Below are positions 1 through 8,357 of a stretch of DNA of 39,377 nt, piece after piece. Location of the stretch: contig KI911965.1 in NCBI GenBank assembly GCA_000517005.1, positions 331,572 to 370,948 on the forward strand, written 5' to 3'. Each line of letters starts with the position of its first letter. Position 1 is the stretch's first letter. Made by a program: the position numbers and the translations under genes. Source of the DNA: Microvirga lupini. GTDB taxonomy: Bacteria; Pseudomonadota; Alphaproteobacteria; Rhizobiales; Beijerinckiaceae. The notes under the pieces were generated by a model. It searched no databases. It saw nothing but the letters and a program-made list of their open reading frames with translations, and was not told the DNA's origin.

Positions 1-36
1 CTTAGAAGCTGGCTCATAAAAATGTTGCGCCTGTTT

Positions 37-139
37 CCCTCCCCCATGTGGGGAGGGATCAAGGGTGGGGGTGTGAGCGATAGCCTATCAAGGTCAGGCG
101 CCGACACCCCCACCTCCACTCCTCCCCACAAGGGGGAGG
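37..139. repeat. Long imperfect inverted repeat (REP-like)
   Basis: Upstream of the sugar kinase lie nested palindromes. CCCTCCCCCATGTGGGGAGGG (split here as 37-47 and 48-57) is nearly self-complementary. GGTGGGGGTGT at 64-74 pairs with ACACCCCCACC at 104-114. A second palindrome, CCTCCCCACAAGGGGGAGG, sits at 121-139. The structure is non-coding and resembles the dispersed C-rich REP elements of Rhizobiales genomes. Nothing else is recognisable in bases 1-265. Confidence 0.6.
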
Positions 140-265
140 AGGGCTTGGGTCACGCCCGACGCTCAAGCCTGCCACTGCTCTGGAGCAACCCGGAAGAGCT
201 TGCCTAATCGGCCCCGCTCGTCCAAGACTTCAGCGGCGAATCCAGATCCAAGACGAATTTCTCCA

Positions 266-1168
266 ATGCATGCTCTCTTCGTGGGCCAGACCTATATCGA
301 CGTGACCTTCCTGGCGGACGAGCTTCCGACGGGAGACGAGAAAACCGTGGCGCGGGATTATGCGATCTCGTTCGGCGGCAATGCGGTTACGGCCGCCTTC
401 GCCTGCGCTAAGCTCGGGATCGCACCTGACCTCCTGACCTCGATCGCAGATGACTGGCTCGGCCGCATGTTCATCGATATGGCGGCGAAATACGGCATCT
501 CGGTCCACCACCGGAAGGTCCACGAGTCGTCCCTGTCCTTCATCATGCCCCGGGGCGGCAAGCGCGCCATCGTCCGCTGCCGCGACGATCATTACCTGCA
601 CCCGGTGCCGCCGCTGAACCTACAGGGCTGCAAGGCCCTGCACCTCGACGGCCACCAGGCCGATGCGGCCATGCATTATGCCAGGATCTGCCGGGAATCC
701 GGCATCCTCACCTCCCTCGACGGCGGCGGCCTGCGCTCCAACACCCACGAGCTTCTGGAATTCATCGACGTCGCGATCGTGGCCGAGCGCCTGTGCGAGC
801 AGATGGACCTGACGCCGGCCGGGATGCTGGGCTATCTCAAGAGCCGCGGCTGCAAGATCGGCGGCGTGACCTTGGGCGAGCGCGGCCTCGTCTGGTACGA
901 CGAGACCGGCCAGGAAAGCGTCCTGCCGGCCCTGAACGTGCCGGGCGAAAAGGTGGTGGATACCAACGGCGCCGGCGACATCTTCCACGGCGCCTATGTC
1001 TATTCCGCCATGGCCCGTCCCGACCTGCCCTGGCGCGAGCATTTCATCTTCGCCCGCGCCGCCTCGGCCCATGCCATCCAGCATCTCGGCAACGAGGCGA
1101 GCCTGCCGACGATCGAGGACATCGTGCAGGTGCAGGAACGCTACGCCGAGCGCAAGCTGGCGGCGTAG
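266..1168 (+). CDS. PfkB/ribokinase-family carbohydrate kinase
   Basis: This 300-residue protein is a probable ATP-dependent sugar or nucleoside kinase acting in the cytoplasm. The N-terminal sugar-binding region has the family's di-glycine signature (ISFGGNAVTAAFACAKLG, about residues 33-50). The C-terminal catalytic signature is VVDTNGAGDIFHGAYVY near residues 230-246, where the Asp of DTNGAGD is the expected base and GAGD forms the anion hole. Length fits the family (about 300-320 residues). I chose ATG 266 because homology starts there (MHALFVGQTYIDV); an in-frame extension to 200 has no family resemblance. The gene stands alone between a repeat region and convergent prfC, so context does not reveal the substrate. 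Confidence 0.88.
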   Translation: MHALFVGQTYIDVTFLADELPTGDEKTVARDYAISFGGNAVTAAFACAKLGIAPDLLTSIADDWLGRMFIDMAAKYGISVHHRKVHESSLSFIMPRGGKRAIVRCRDDHYLHPVPPLNLQGCKALHLDGHQADAAMHYARICRESGILTSLDGGGLRSNTHELLEFIDVAIVAERLCEQMDLTPAGMLGYLKSRGCKIGGVTLGERGLVWYDETGQESVLPALNVPGEKVVDTNGAGDIFHGAYVYSAMARPDLPWREHFIFARAASAHAIQHLGNEASLPTIEDIVQVQERYAERKLAA

Positions 1169-1195
1169 GAACGCGAGTTCCTTCCTCCCCTCACT

Positions 1196-1223
1196 CGTCA
1201 TCACCGGCACAAGGCCGGTGATC
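1196..1223. repeat. Half copy of the CGTCATCACCGGC palindromic repeat
   Basis: CGTCATCACCGGCACAAGG followed by CCGGTGATCC is a self-complementary half unit. It is the same module that forms the right arm of the full repeats at 1408-1496 and 3413-3503. It follows the stop codon of the sugar kinase directly. Confidence 0.65.
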
Positions 1224-1243
1224 CCGCTTTAAACACCCCCTCA

Positions 1244-1348
1244 CCTCATCCTGAGGAGCAGACGCAGTCTGCGTCTCGAAGGAGGTTCCAGTGCTCTCTG
1301 GAACCTCCTTCGAGACGGATTGCTTGCGCAATCCTCCTCAGGATGAGG
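1244..1348. repeat. Palindromic element with a 19-bp perfect hairpin
   Basis: Outer arms CCTCATCCTGAGGAG (from 1244) and CTCCTCAGGATGAGG (to 1348) are inverted copies. Inside, bases 1273-1291 and 1298-1316 form a perfect 19-bp stem around a 6-base loop (TGCTCT). The element lies between the converging sugar kinase and prfC genes. It is probably a REP/MITE-type repeat and may also act as a bidirectional transcription barrier, though it has no T-tract on either side. Confidence 0.7.
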
Positions 1349-1407
1349 GTGGAGAGTTGGGAATGGAGACAGATGCCGGAAATGAAACCCTCACTGTCAC
1401 CCCCTCA

Positions 1408-1496
1408 CGTCATGGCCGGCCTGTCCCGGCCATCCCGATGGGAAGAGCGCAACGTTCCACATGATCGGGATCACCGGTACAAAGCCGGTGATGACG
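1408..1496. repeat. Dispersed REP-type palindrome, copy 1
   Basis: The left module CGTCATGGCCGGCCTGTCCC...GGCCATCCCGAT and the right module ATCGGGATCACCGGT...GCCGGTGATGACG are each palindromic. They are joined by about 26 variable bases. The same architecture recurs at 3413-3503 and, in reverse order and diverged, at 25305-25401. Together with the two repeats before it, it fills the 337-base gap between the sugar kinase and prfC. Confidence 0.75.
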
Positions 1497-1505
1497 TGAA
1501 AGCCC

Positions 1506-3089
1506 TCAGGCCGCCTTCTTCTGATAATCCTTCACATCCGAGAACTGGATCGCCTTGTAGCGATCGACCTCGTACTGAAGGTTGAACATGTTCGGCGCCA
1601 TGAAGACCGGCGCATCGTCGAGATCGCGCGCCATGGACGACAGGTGGCTCTCGATGAACTTGTCGAGCTCGCGCGGATCGTCCGCCGTGATCCAGCGGCA
1701 GATGGAGAAGCGCGTCGGCTCGTAATCGATGGGCAGGCCGTATTCGGCGTTCAGCCGTTCCTTCAGCACGTCGAGCTGCAGCGCGCCGACCACGCCGACG
1801 ATGGCGCCGGAGCCGTCCTGCGGCACGAAGAGCTGCACGACGCCCTCTTCCGCCATCTGCTGCAGCGCCTCGCGCAGCTTCTTCGCCTTCATGGCATCCT
1901 GCAGCTTGATGCGGCGCAGGATTTCCGGCGCGAAGCTCGGCACGCCGCGGAAGACGATGTCCTCACCCTCCGTGAGCGTATCGCCAATGCGCAGCGTCCC
2001 GTGGTTGGGAATGCCGACCACGTCCCCGGCCCAAGCCTCGTCCGCGATGGCGCGGTCCTGGGCGAAGAAGAATTGCGGCGAGTTCAGGCTCATGGGCTTG
2101 CCCGTGCGCACGAGCTTCACCTTCATGCCGCGCTGAAGTTTTCCTGAGCAGATGCGCATGAAGGCGATACGGTCGCGATGATTCGGATCCATGTTGGCCT
2201 GGATCTTGAACACGAAGCCCGTCATGCGGTTCTCACCCGCCTCGACGAGACGCTTGTCCGCCTCCTGGCCGCGCGGCGGCGGCGCGTAAGAAGCAAGCGC
2301 ATCGATCAGGTCGCGCACGCCGAAATTGCGCAAAGCCGAGCCGAAGAACACGGGCGTGAGATGGCCTTCGCGGAAGGCCTGAAGGTCGAAGGGCTTGCAC
2401 GCTTCCTGCGCCAGCATCACCTCTTCCTGCCACGCATCCGCTTCTTCCGGCGGCAGCAGGCTCGTAAGCTTCGGATCGTCCGGGCCGGAGACCGGCATCG
2501 GCTCCTCATCCGTATCGATGCGGCGCACGACATTGCGGTGCAGGTCGAAGGTGCCGGCGAAGCTCTTGCCTTGGCTGATCGGCCAAGTGACGGGCGAGGT
2601 GTCCAGCGCCAGCGTCTTCTCGATCTCGTCGAGCAGGTCGAAGGGATTGCGCGCCTCGCGGTCCATCTTGTTGATGAAGGTCACGATCGGGATGTCGCGC
2701 ATGCGGCAGACCTCGAAGAGCTTGCGGGTGCGCGCCTCGATGCCCTTCGCTGCGTCGATCACCATGATGGCGGAATCGACGGCGGTCAGCGTGCGGTAGG
2801 TATCCTCCGAGAAGTCCTCGTGGCCCGGCGTGTCGAGCAGGTTGAAGACGCAGCCGCCATATTCGAAGGTCATGACCGAGGTCACCACAGAGATGCCGCG
2901 CTCCTTCTCGATGCCCATCCAGTCGGACCGGGTGGAGACGCGGTTCTTCTTCGCCTTCACCTCGCCGGCGAGCTGGATCGCGCCTCCGAAGAGCAGGAGC
3001 TTTTCGGTCAGCGTGGTCTTACCCGCGTCCGGGTGGGAGATGATCGCAAAGGTTCGGCGGCGGCCCACGGGGGCCGGAAGATCGGTCAT
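1506..3089 (-). CDS. prfC: Peptide chain release factor 3 (RF3)
   Basis: This 527-residue translational GTPase recycles RF1/RF2 from the ribosome after peptide release. The G-domain motifs are intact: P-loop SHPDAGKTT near residues 18-26, switch II DTPGHED near 87-93 and NKMD near 140-143. The G2 region with GISVVTSVMTF is RF3-type. Domains II and III follow, with the typical FVFKIQANMDPNHRDRIAF stretch. Length equals the usual 525-530 residues, so the gene is complete. ATG at 3089 is followed at once by conserved sequence. It converges on the sugar kinase and has no operon partner. A small plus-strand unit starts about 120 bases upstream of it, divergently. Confidence 0.97.
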   Translation of the reverse strand: MTDLPAPVGRRRTFAIISHPDAGKTTLTEKLLLFGGAIQLAGEVKAKKNRVSTRSDWMGIEKERGISVVTSVMTFEYGGCVFNLLDTPGHEDFSEDTYRTLTAVDSAIMVIDAAKGIEARTRKLFEVCRMRDIPIVTFINKMDREARNPFDLLDEIEKTLALDTSPVTWPISQGKSFAGTFDLHRNVVRRIDTDEEPMPVSGPDDPKLTSLLPPEEADAWQEEVMLAQEACKPFDLQAFREGHLTPVFFGSALRNFGVRDLIDALASYAPPPRGQEADKRLVEAGENRMTGFVFKIQANMDPNHRDRIAFMRICSGKLQRGMKVKLVRTGKPMSLNSPQFFFAQDRAIADEAWAGDVVGIPNHGTLRIGDTLTEGEDIVFRGVPSFAPEILRRIKLQDAMKAKKLREALQQMAEEGVVQLFVPQDGSGAIVGVVGALQLDVLKERLNAEYGLPIDYEPTRFSICRWITADDPRELDKFIESHLSSMARDLDDAPVFMAPNMFNLQYEVDRYKAIQFSDVKDYQKKAA

Positions 3090-3211
3090 GGCTGCTTTAA
3101 AATTCTCTGGGAACGAAGGTGGAGACAGAACGCCGCAGCGCCCCGCCCTTTTGCTGTGCTCTTCTCACCCCATATGGGGGTTTCCCGTCAACAGCGAAAG
3201 GAGGTGATCCA

Positions 3212-3286
3212 GTGTCTCATTGTCATACCCTACGGTCCCCGGTTGCCGTGACCTGGATCTTGGCCTCTGCCGAGATTGGTGCGTAA
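3212..3286 (+). CDS. Candidate 24-residue mini-ORF with a perfect Shine-Dalgarno
   Basis: GTG 3212 starts a 24-codon ORF (peptide begins VSHCHTLRSPVAVTW; TAA at 3284-3286). Just upstream, GAAAGGAGGTGATCC at 3196-3210 is complementary to the 3' tail of 16S rRNA over its whole length. GGAGG lies an ideal 7 bases from the GTG. A plus-strand intrinsic terminator follows at 3331-3363. The neighbouring long genes, prfC and the AstE-like gene, are both on the minus strand. The terminator therefore implies a plus-strand transcript of its own here. A perfect palindrome CCCCATATGGGG lies at 3168-3179. I do not recognise the peptide. It may be a small protein, a leader-type ORF or an sRNA that mimics mRNA. 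No convincing promoter was found. Confidence 0.45.
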   Translation: MSHCHTLRSPVAVTWILASAEIGA

Positions 3287-3330
3287 CGCACAAGATGGCC
3301 GGCTTTAAGCGGGCCGTGGATCCGACAATG

Positions 3331-3363
3331 GAAAGGCCGCCTCTCGGGGCGGCCTTTCTTTTT
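3331..3363 (+). terminator. Intrinsic terminator of the mini-transcript
   Basis: GAAAGGCCGCC (3331-3341) pairs with GGCGGCCTTTC (3348-3358) in an 11-bp perfect stem with a 6-base loop, followed by TTTTT at 3359-3363. The T-tract exists only in the plus orientation. No minus-strand gene ends here, so it must serve a plus-strand transcript that begins between prfC and this point. Confidence 0.85.
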
Positions 3364-3412
3364 GTTTGCAGAGGCCGACCTCTCGAAGAGCGCGGTCAGC
3401 AATTCCCTCCCG

Positions 3413-3503
3413 CGTCATGGCCGGGCTCGTCCCGGCCATCCCGATCCGGAAAACCGCGGCGCTTCATGCAATCGGGATCACCGGCACAAGGCCGGTGATG
3501 ACG
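3413..3503. repeat. Dispersed REP-type palindrome, copy 2
   Basis: Same organisation as 1408-1496: CGTCATGGCCGGGCTCGTCC / GGCCATCCCGAT, a variable centre, then ATCGGGATCACCGGCACAAG / GCCGGTGATGACG. The two terminal modules match copy 1 almost base for base, whereas the centre does not. It sits just downstream of the AstE-like gene's stop codon. Confidence 0.75.
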
Positions 3504-3539
3504 GAGGTGGTTTTCCGGCCAGCTCGCCTCTCTTAAACT

Positions 3540-4655
3540 TTACGCCCCGAGCAGCTTGCCCGTCCGCTTGGCCGTGGTGCCGGCCACCTTGGCGATCCGC
3601 ATGCCCTTCGTGGCGAAGCGCACGGCGACCCGGGCGAACATCACGCCGTCGGACGGGGCCTGGGCCGGGGTCACGGCGCCGGTCAGCGGATCGATGACCT
3701 CGGCGATCACCTCGCCCGCCCTCACCTTCGTTCCGACATCGGTCCTGAAGACCAGGATGCCGTTGGCCGGAGCCTGGACCGGCTCGGAGGCGGCCAACGG
3801 CGTTGCCCGGCAGAGGGCCTCGGGCAACGTGAGAGCCTCACCGGCGATCGCACCGCGCAAGATCATGTAGTCGATCATGGCGGCTGCATCGGCTTTCCCC
3901 GTCTCGTGGGTCACGTCCCGCTCGCCGCGGAACTCGAGGGTCGTCGAATGGCAGGCGAACGGGATCGGATGATCCGGGAACTGGTCGGCCAATTCTGCCC
4001 AGGGTCGGCTACAGGCCTCATCGAAGGGCTCGTCGCCCGATTCATCGGCAAGCAGATAGGCGTGGGAGCCGATGAGCGCGGAGAGCGGGGCGAACTCCTC
4101 CGCCGAACGGGTGTGGGTGTAGAGATGCACCACGGCCTCGGAATCGCAGTGCAGGTCGAGCACGATGTCCGCCTCCTGGGCCAGACCCAGCAGCGCCTTC
4201 TTCATGACCTCGGCCGCGTTCGACGGCTGCCAGGCCTCGAGTTCGGCCCGCAAGGCCTCGCGGATCAGGCGGACATTCGCATCCCCATCCTTCATGAGCT
4301 TGCCCTCAATCCGCTCGGCGACCTTCGGGACGAGGTGGGGGTAGCCGCGGTTGAAATTGACTCCGTCGGCGAGATGGAAGCGGCCGATATGGTCCCCCAT
4401 GACCCGTTGGGTGAGCCCAATGGGATTGGCGGAGGGCACGAGGATGATCTCGCCCTTGATCTTCCCCTCGGCCTCGAGAGCGGTCAGGCGCTCGCGCAGG
4501 TGATGAGCGGCGATCATGCCGGGGATCTCGTCGGCATGGAGCGACGCCTGGACATAGATACGGGGGCGAGCGCCCTCCGTACCAAAGCGTTGAACCGTCA
4601 GGGAAAGGTCGGCGCCAGGCGCAAGCGGCGAAAGGGCGATCTGTTCTGTTCTCAT
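3540..4655 (-). CDS. Succinylglutamate desuccinylase/aspartoacylase-family zinc hydrolase
   Basis: This 371-residue protein belongs to the AstE/AspA (M14-like) zinc amidohydrolases, which remove acyl groups from N-acyl amino acids or related compounds. The first zinc-binding motif is ASLHADEIPG (His and Glu, near residues 38-47). Another metal-site region with DLHCDSEAVVHLYTH lies near residues 167-181. The C-terminal part (GILVFRTDVGTKVRAGEVIA) is a beta-barrel, lipoyl-like tail found in many bacterial members. ATG 4655 is preferred to an upstream TTG at 4676. It lies 66 bases after glk on the same strand, so it is probably the last gene of the ots operon. The substrate is not evident, and its link to trehalose metabolism may be only co-transcription. 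Confidence 0.82.
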   Translation of the reverse strand: MRTEQIALSPLAPGADLSLTVQRFGTEGARPRIYVQASLHADEIPGMIAAHHLRERLTALEAEGKIKGEIILVPSANPIGLTQRVMGDHIGRFHLADGVNFNRGYPHLVPKVAERIEGKLMKDGDANVRLIREALRAELEAWQPSNAAEVMKKALLGLAQEADIVLDLHCDSEAVVHLYTHTRSAEEFAPLSALIGSHAYLLADESGDEPFDEACSRPWAELADQFPDHPIPFACHSTTLEFRGERDVTHETGKADAAAMIDYMILRGAIAGEALTLPEALCRATPLAASEPVQAPANGILVFRTDVGTKVRAGEVIAEVIDPLTGAVTPAQAPSDGVMFARVAVRFATKGMRIAKVAGTTAKRTGKLLGA

Positions 4656-4721
4656 AAGCAACCAAAAGAGTTTCAACGCGGGAAACGTCCATGCCGCTCC
4701 CTCACGTCTTCGGCAGTGCCT

Positions 4722-5720
4722 TCAGGTAGCCTGCCACCCTTGTGATTGGAAGATGAAACGCTGCGGATTCGACACGATGGCGGCAAGCCCCTGCAGGGCC
4801 GGCTCCGGATTGACGATGGCGTAAACCGGCACTCTCCTTGCCCAGGCATCGTGCGGCGCCTTGCGGTCGAACGCTTCCCGAAAATCTCCGGCCTGGAGAA
4901 TATCGACCATGCGGGGTGCGATTCCGCCGGCGATGAAGACGCCGCCGGAGGACTCGAAAGTCAGCGCCAAATCGCCGGCGAAGCGCCCGAGGAAGCGCGC
5001 AAAGAGCGCGAGCGAATCCTTCGCCAATGGATTGCCCTCGCGAGCGGCCGCCAGAACGTCGTTGGGAATCGTGAAGGGGCAATCGACGCAGCGATGGACC
5101 GCGAGTGCCTTGGCGATGCGGAACAGGCCGGGGCCGGACAGCACGACCTCTCCCGAGATCCGTCCGCCGACCCGCTCCAGATGCGGCCAGATGGCGGTCT
5201 CCTCGTCGTTGGTCGGCCCGAATTCCATGTGGCCCGCCTCGGTCGCGAGGATCGCCAGGCGATCCTCGACGGGGACGAGCGCCCCCGCCCCGAGGCCCGT
5301 TCCGGGACCGAGCACGACGCGTGCGCCCGGCTTGGCCTGTGGGAACGTGCCGATCGGGGCAAGATCGCCCTTTGATTCGTCGAGCACCGTCACCGAGGCG
5401 GCGACCGGCGTGTAGTCGTTGACGAGGGTTACGCGCTCGAGATTCAGCGCCCTGCCGATGGCTTCCGCATCGACCACCCAATGGGCATTGGTGAGGCGGA
5501 TCGCGGGAGCATCCACTCGGGTCGCCACTGCGATGATGGCGGAGCGGGGTGCGGGTCCCTCATAGGCTTCGAGCGCTATCCTGATCGCTCCGACCGGATC
5601 GGGCGTCTGCGCCGTCAGCGTGCGCGGCAAAAGCTGAACGGGCGCTTCGGGCGTGGGCAATACGGCGAAGCGGGCATTGGTGCCGCCGATATCCCCGAGC
5701 AGAACAGGAAATGCGAACAT
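4722..5720 (-). CDS. glk: Glucokinase
   Basis: This 332-residue cytoplasmic kinase phosphorylates glucose with ATP to glucose 6-phosphate. It belongs to the bacterial Glk family (not ROK). Visible motifs are the ATP phosphate-binding LLGDIGGTNARFAVL near residues 7-21, VNDYTPVAASV containing the catalytic Asp, GPGTGLGAGALV, the sugar-contacting TEAGHMEFGPTNDEE, and FIAGGIAPR near the C-terminus. Length is typical (about 320-340). It starts 44 bases downstream of the GH15 gene on the same strand. That position would let it trap glucose released by the GH15 enzyme. Confidence 0.95.
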   Translation of the reverse strand: MFAFPVLLGDIGGTNARFAVLPTPEAPVQLLPRTLTAQTPDPVGAIRIALEAYEGPAPRSAIIAVATRVDAPAIRLTNAHWVVDAEAIGRALNLERVTLVNDYTPVAASVTVLDESKGDLAPIGTFPQAKPGARVVLGPGTGLGAGALVPVEDRLAILATEAGHMEFGPTNDEETAIWPHLERVGGRISGEVVLSGPGLFRIAKALAVHRCVDCPFTIPNDVLAAAREGNPLAKDSLALFARFLGRFAGDLALTFESSGGVFIAGGIAPRMVDILQAGDFREAFDRKAPHDAWARRVPVYAIVNPEPALQGLAAIVSNPQRFIFQSQGWQAT

Positions 5721-5764
5721 CGAAACCTATCGTCCTTTCCGCCACCCATACCATGCGCTCATGA

Positions 5765-7573
5765 TCAGAACGCCTCCTCCCAGCTCCGGCTCAGGCGCAC
5801 GGCGGAGTTGATGAGACCGACCATGGAATAGGTCTGCGGGAAGTTCCCCCACAGCTCCCCGGTCGTGTAGTCCGCATCCTCGGAGAAGAGCCCGAAGGAA
5901 TTGCGCAAACTCAGGATGTGCTCGAACAGTTCCTTCGCCTCGTCCTTGCGCCCGATGACGTTCAGGGCATCCACGTACCAGAAGCCGCAGATCATGAAAG
6001 CCGTATGCATGAGGCCGAAATCGTCTTCCACATCATACCGCAGAAGAAGATCGCCGCGCCGCAACTTCGCGCCGACGGCCTCAACGGTTGCGATGAAACG
6101 CGGGTCGTCCGGCTTCACGAAGTCAAGTTCCGCCAGGAGCAGCAGCGTCGCATCGAGATGCTCACCTTCGAAGGATGACACAAAGGTGCCTGTGTCGGGA
6201 TTGTAAGCACGCTCGTTGATGACCCTGTGCATATGGTCGGCATTCTCGCGCCAGAACGCGGCCCGATCCTCGCGGCCCATGGCCTCGGCGATCTTGACGA
6301 GGCGATCGCAGGCTGCCCAGCACATCACGCTCGGAAAGGTATGCACGGCCGCCTTGGTGCGCAGCTCCCACGGGCCGGCATCGGGCTGGTCGAAGACCTC
6401 GATAGCCCTGTGCCCTAGCTTTTCCAGATGGGCAAACAGAGCCCGGTTGCCGGTGCGGATCAGGCGCTTGTCGAGGAAGGCGTGGACCGAAGCCAGGACG
6501 ACGCTGCCATAGGCGTCGTTCTGGATCTGCGTGTAGGCCGCGTTGCCGACACGCACGGGACCCATGCCCCGGTAGCCCGCGAGCGCCGTCGCCTCCCGCT
6601 CCTCCAGATCCGGCGAGCGCGTGATGCTGAAGAGCGGCGGCATGTCCTTCTGGTCGGGAATGGCCTCCATATCGTCGACGATGTTGGTGATGTAGGTGAG
6701 GTATTCCTCCATCGTCTTGGTGGTGCCGAGCCGGTTGAGAGCCTGGATGACGAAATAGGCGTCCCGCAGCCAGCAATAGCGGTAATCCCAGTTGCGCTTC
6801 GTGTGCGGCGCTTCCGGCACCGAGGTGGTGAGCGCCGCCACGATGGCGCCCGTTTCCTCGTAATTGCACAGCTTGAGCGTGATGGCGGCGCGGATCACCG
6901 GCTCCTGCCAGTCGAAGGGAATGGAGAGCGACCGCACCCAGTCGCGCCAGAAATCGACCGTGCTGTCGAGGAAGGCCCGGGCTGTGGAATCCGTCTCGGA
7001 CCGGAGCGGCTCGTCCTCGCCGAAGAAGAACGACAGGGGCCGGTCCACCACGAAGGGCCGCTCGTCCTGCACGTAGGACACGGAGGCGTCGGTGGTCAGC
7101 CTCAGCGAATAGGCCGGCCCGACGAAGCGCAGATGGTTGCTGCCGCGGGTCAGGCTCGGCGGGCAGCTACCCCAATCGTAATGGGGCCGCAGCCGCACGC
7201 GGATGCGCGGGCGGCCCTTCACCGGATAGACCCGGCGGATCAGCATCGGCGGACGGAAGGTGCGGTCGTAATGCTTGAAGCGCGGCGCAAAATCGGTGAC
7301 TTCGAGAATATTGCCGAAGGAATCCGTCATGCGCGAGACGAGAACCGCCGTGTTCTCGAGATAAGTCTGCTCGCAGCTGACCATGCCGACCATGTCGATG
7401 GCGAAGACGCCCTTCTGCTCCGCATCGGTCCGGCCCTCGGGGCTGTCGAGCAGAGCGGAAAAGACCGGATCGCCGTCGAAGCGGGGAAAACAGCTCCAGA
7501 CGATCTGCGCGCGGCGATCCACCAGGGCCGAAATCGTGCAATTGCCGATAACGGCAAGATCTAGCGAACTCAT
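5765..7573 (-). CDS. Glycoside hydrolase family 15 (glucoamylase / trehalase-like)
   Basis: This 602-residue enzyme has the GH15 architecture: an N-terminal beta-sandwich (begins MSSLDLAVIGNCTISALVD) and a C-terminal (alpha/alpha)6 barrel. Signatures are RNWDYRYCWLRDAYF (active-site segment) and, near the C-terminus, GLFSEDADYTTGELWGNFPQ, which contains the catalytic-base region. No signal peptide is present, so it is cytoplasmic. Close GH15 relatives in actinobacteria are trehalases; others act on alpha-glucans. The neighbours otsA, otsB and glk favour trehalose as substrate, by inference. ATG 7573 overlaps nothing, lies two bases past the otsB stop and has AAGGGGA about 10 bases upstream. 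An in-frame ATG at 7585 is possible. Confidence 0.9.
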   Translation of the reverse strand: MSSLDLAVIGNCTISALVDRRAQIVWSCFPRFDGDPVFSALLDSPEGRTDAEQKGVFAIDMVGMVSCEQTYLENTAVLVSRMTDSFGNILEVTDFAPRFKHYDRTFRPPMLIRRVYPVKGRPRIRVRLRPHYDWGSCPPSLTRGSNHLRFVGPAYSLRLTTDASVSYVQDERPFVVDRPLSFFFGEDEPLRSETDSTARAFLDSTVDFWRDWVRSLSIPFDWQEPVIRAAITLKLCNYEETGAIVAALTTSVPEAPHTKRNWDYRYCWLRDAYFVIQALNRLGTTKTMEEYLTYITNIVDDMEAIPDQKDMPPLFSITRSPDLEEREATALAGYRGMGPVRVGNAAYTQIQNDAYGSVVLASVHAFLDKRLIRTGNRALFAHLEKLGHRAIEVFDQPDAGPWELRTKAAVHTFPSVMCWAACDRLVKIAEAMGREDRAAFWRENADHMHRVINERAYNPDTGTFVSSFEGEHLDATLLLLAELDFVKPDDPRFIATVEAVGAKLRRGDLLLRYDVEDDFGLMHTAFMICGFWYVDALNVIGRKDEAKELFEHILSLRNSFGLFSEDADYTTGELWGNFPQTYSMVGLINSAVRLSRSWEEAF

Positions 7574-7574
7574 A

Positions 7575-8357
7575 TCAGCAATCATCCCCTTTGATAGGCA
7601 GGGTCCCTTCGAAAGCCCAGGTGGACAGGCAATGTCGCAAATCCGCAGGCGTTCCAAGGCGGACCTTGGCAATAGTTTCTCCCGCACCGATGCGCACGGA
7701 CAAACCGCCATGTGCATTCACGGCCTTGAAGCCGTTCTCGTCGGTCAGGTCGTCGCCGACGAAGATCGGGCGCCGTCCCTTATACGGAGATTCGTGGAGA
7801 AATCTCTCGATCACTTTCCCCTTCCCTGCCGCCGAGGGAAGGATTTCTGCCACAGCTTTCCCGTGTTGAACACGGTAATCCGCGCCGAGCGCTTCGACGG
7901 CGGCGTGAGCCGTCGCCAAGGCGAAGTCCTTCTCATGGGGGGCAAGGCGCCAGTGAATGGCGACCGAGCAGCCCTTGTCCTCGATCAGGATCCCCTCCTT
8001 GTCCGCAACAATCTTGCTCAGGCGCTCGACCATCTCGCGCAAGGCCGGGTGCTCGTCGGGATCGCACATGGAGAGCCGTCCGGCGATGCGGTGCTCGAGG
8101 CCATGGAGCCCCGCCATGTCGAATTCGTGAGGCACGAAGCGCCCGTCGAGGAAGGCGACGGGGCGTCCGCTGATGATGGCGAGAGCCCCCCCGAGCCGTT
8201 CCTGCAGCCGGGTGAGGGTGCCAGGCAAGGACGGGTCTACGACAACCGCGTCCGGGCGCTCGACGATGTCGACGAGGGTTCCGTCGAAATCGAGGAAGAG
8301 TGCATAATCCTCATTCACGTCGAGCATCGGTCCTTGTCCTGTAGGAGCGTCACGCAT
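7575..8357 (-). CDS. otsB: Trehalose-6-phosphate phosphatase
   Basis: This 260-residue HAD-superfamily phosphatase converts trehalose 6-phosphate to trehalose, the second step of the OtsA/OtsB pathway. The HAD motif I is LFLDFDGTLVDI, with the nucleophile in DFDGT. Motif II is IISGRP near residue 60. The late acidic motif is FVGDDLTDENGF near residues 210-221. Length fits OtsB (about 250-270). ATG 8357 overlaps the end of otsA by 8 bases, which indicates translational coupling. ATG 8369 and ATG 8327 are alternatives. The next gene (GH15) starts right after its stop, so three genes are tightly packed. Confidence 0.93.
   Translation of the reverse strand: MRDAPTGQGPMLDVNEDYALFLDFDGTLVDIVERPDAVVVDPSLPGTLTRLQERLGGALAIISGRPVAFLDGRFVPHEFDMAGLHGLEHRIAGRLSMCDPDEHPALREMVERLSKIVADKEGILIEDKGCSVAIHWRLAPHEKDFALATAHAAVEALGADYRVQHGKAVAEILPSAAGKGKVIERFLHESPYKGRRPIFVGDDLTDENGFKAVNAHGGLSVRIGAGETIAKVRLGTPADLRHCLSTWAFEGTLPIKGDDC

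Noticed and set aside
22-207. 61-codon frame over the first inverted repeat
   Set aside because: It translates a C-rich palindrome; composition reflects the repeat, not a protein.
1196-1496. CRISPR-like regularity of palindromes
   Set aside because: Units differ in length and sequence, spacers are not uniform and no cas gene is near; they fit REP-type elements.
2178-3251. 357-codon plus-strand open frame opposite prfC
   Set aside because: It is a GC-rich antisense shadow of the strongly supported RF3 gene, has no domain resemblance and an Arg/His-rich composition typical of shadow frames.
3295-3498. Possible second small ORF (ATG 3295) after the mini-ORF
   Set aside because: It runs through the intrinsic terminator and then a REP repeat, so it is unlikely to be translated.
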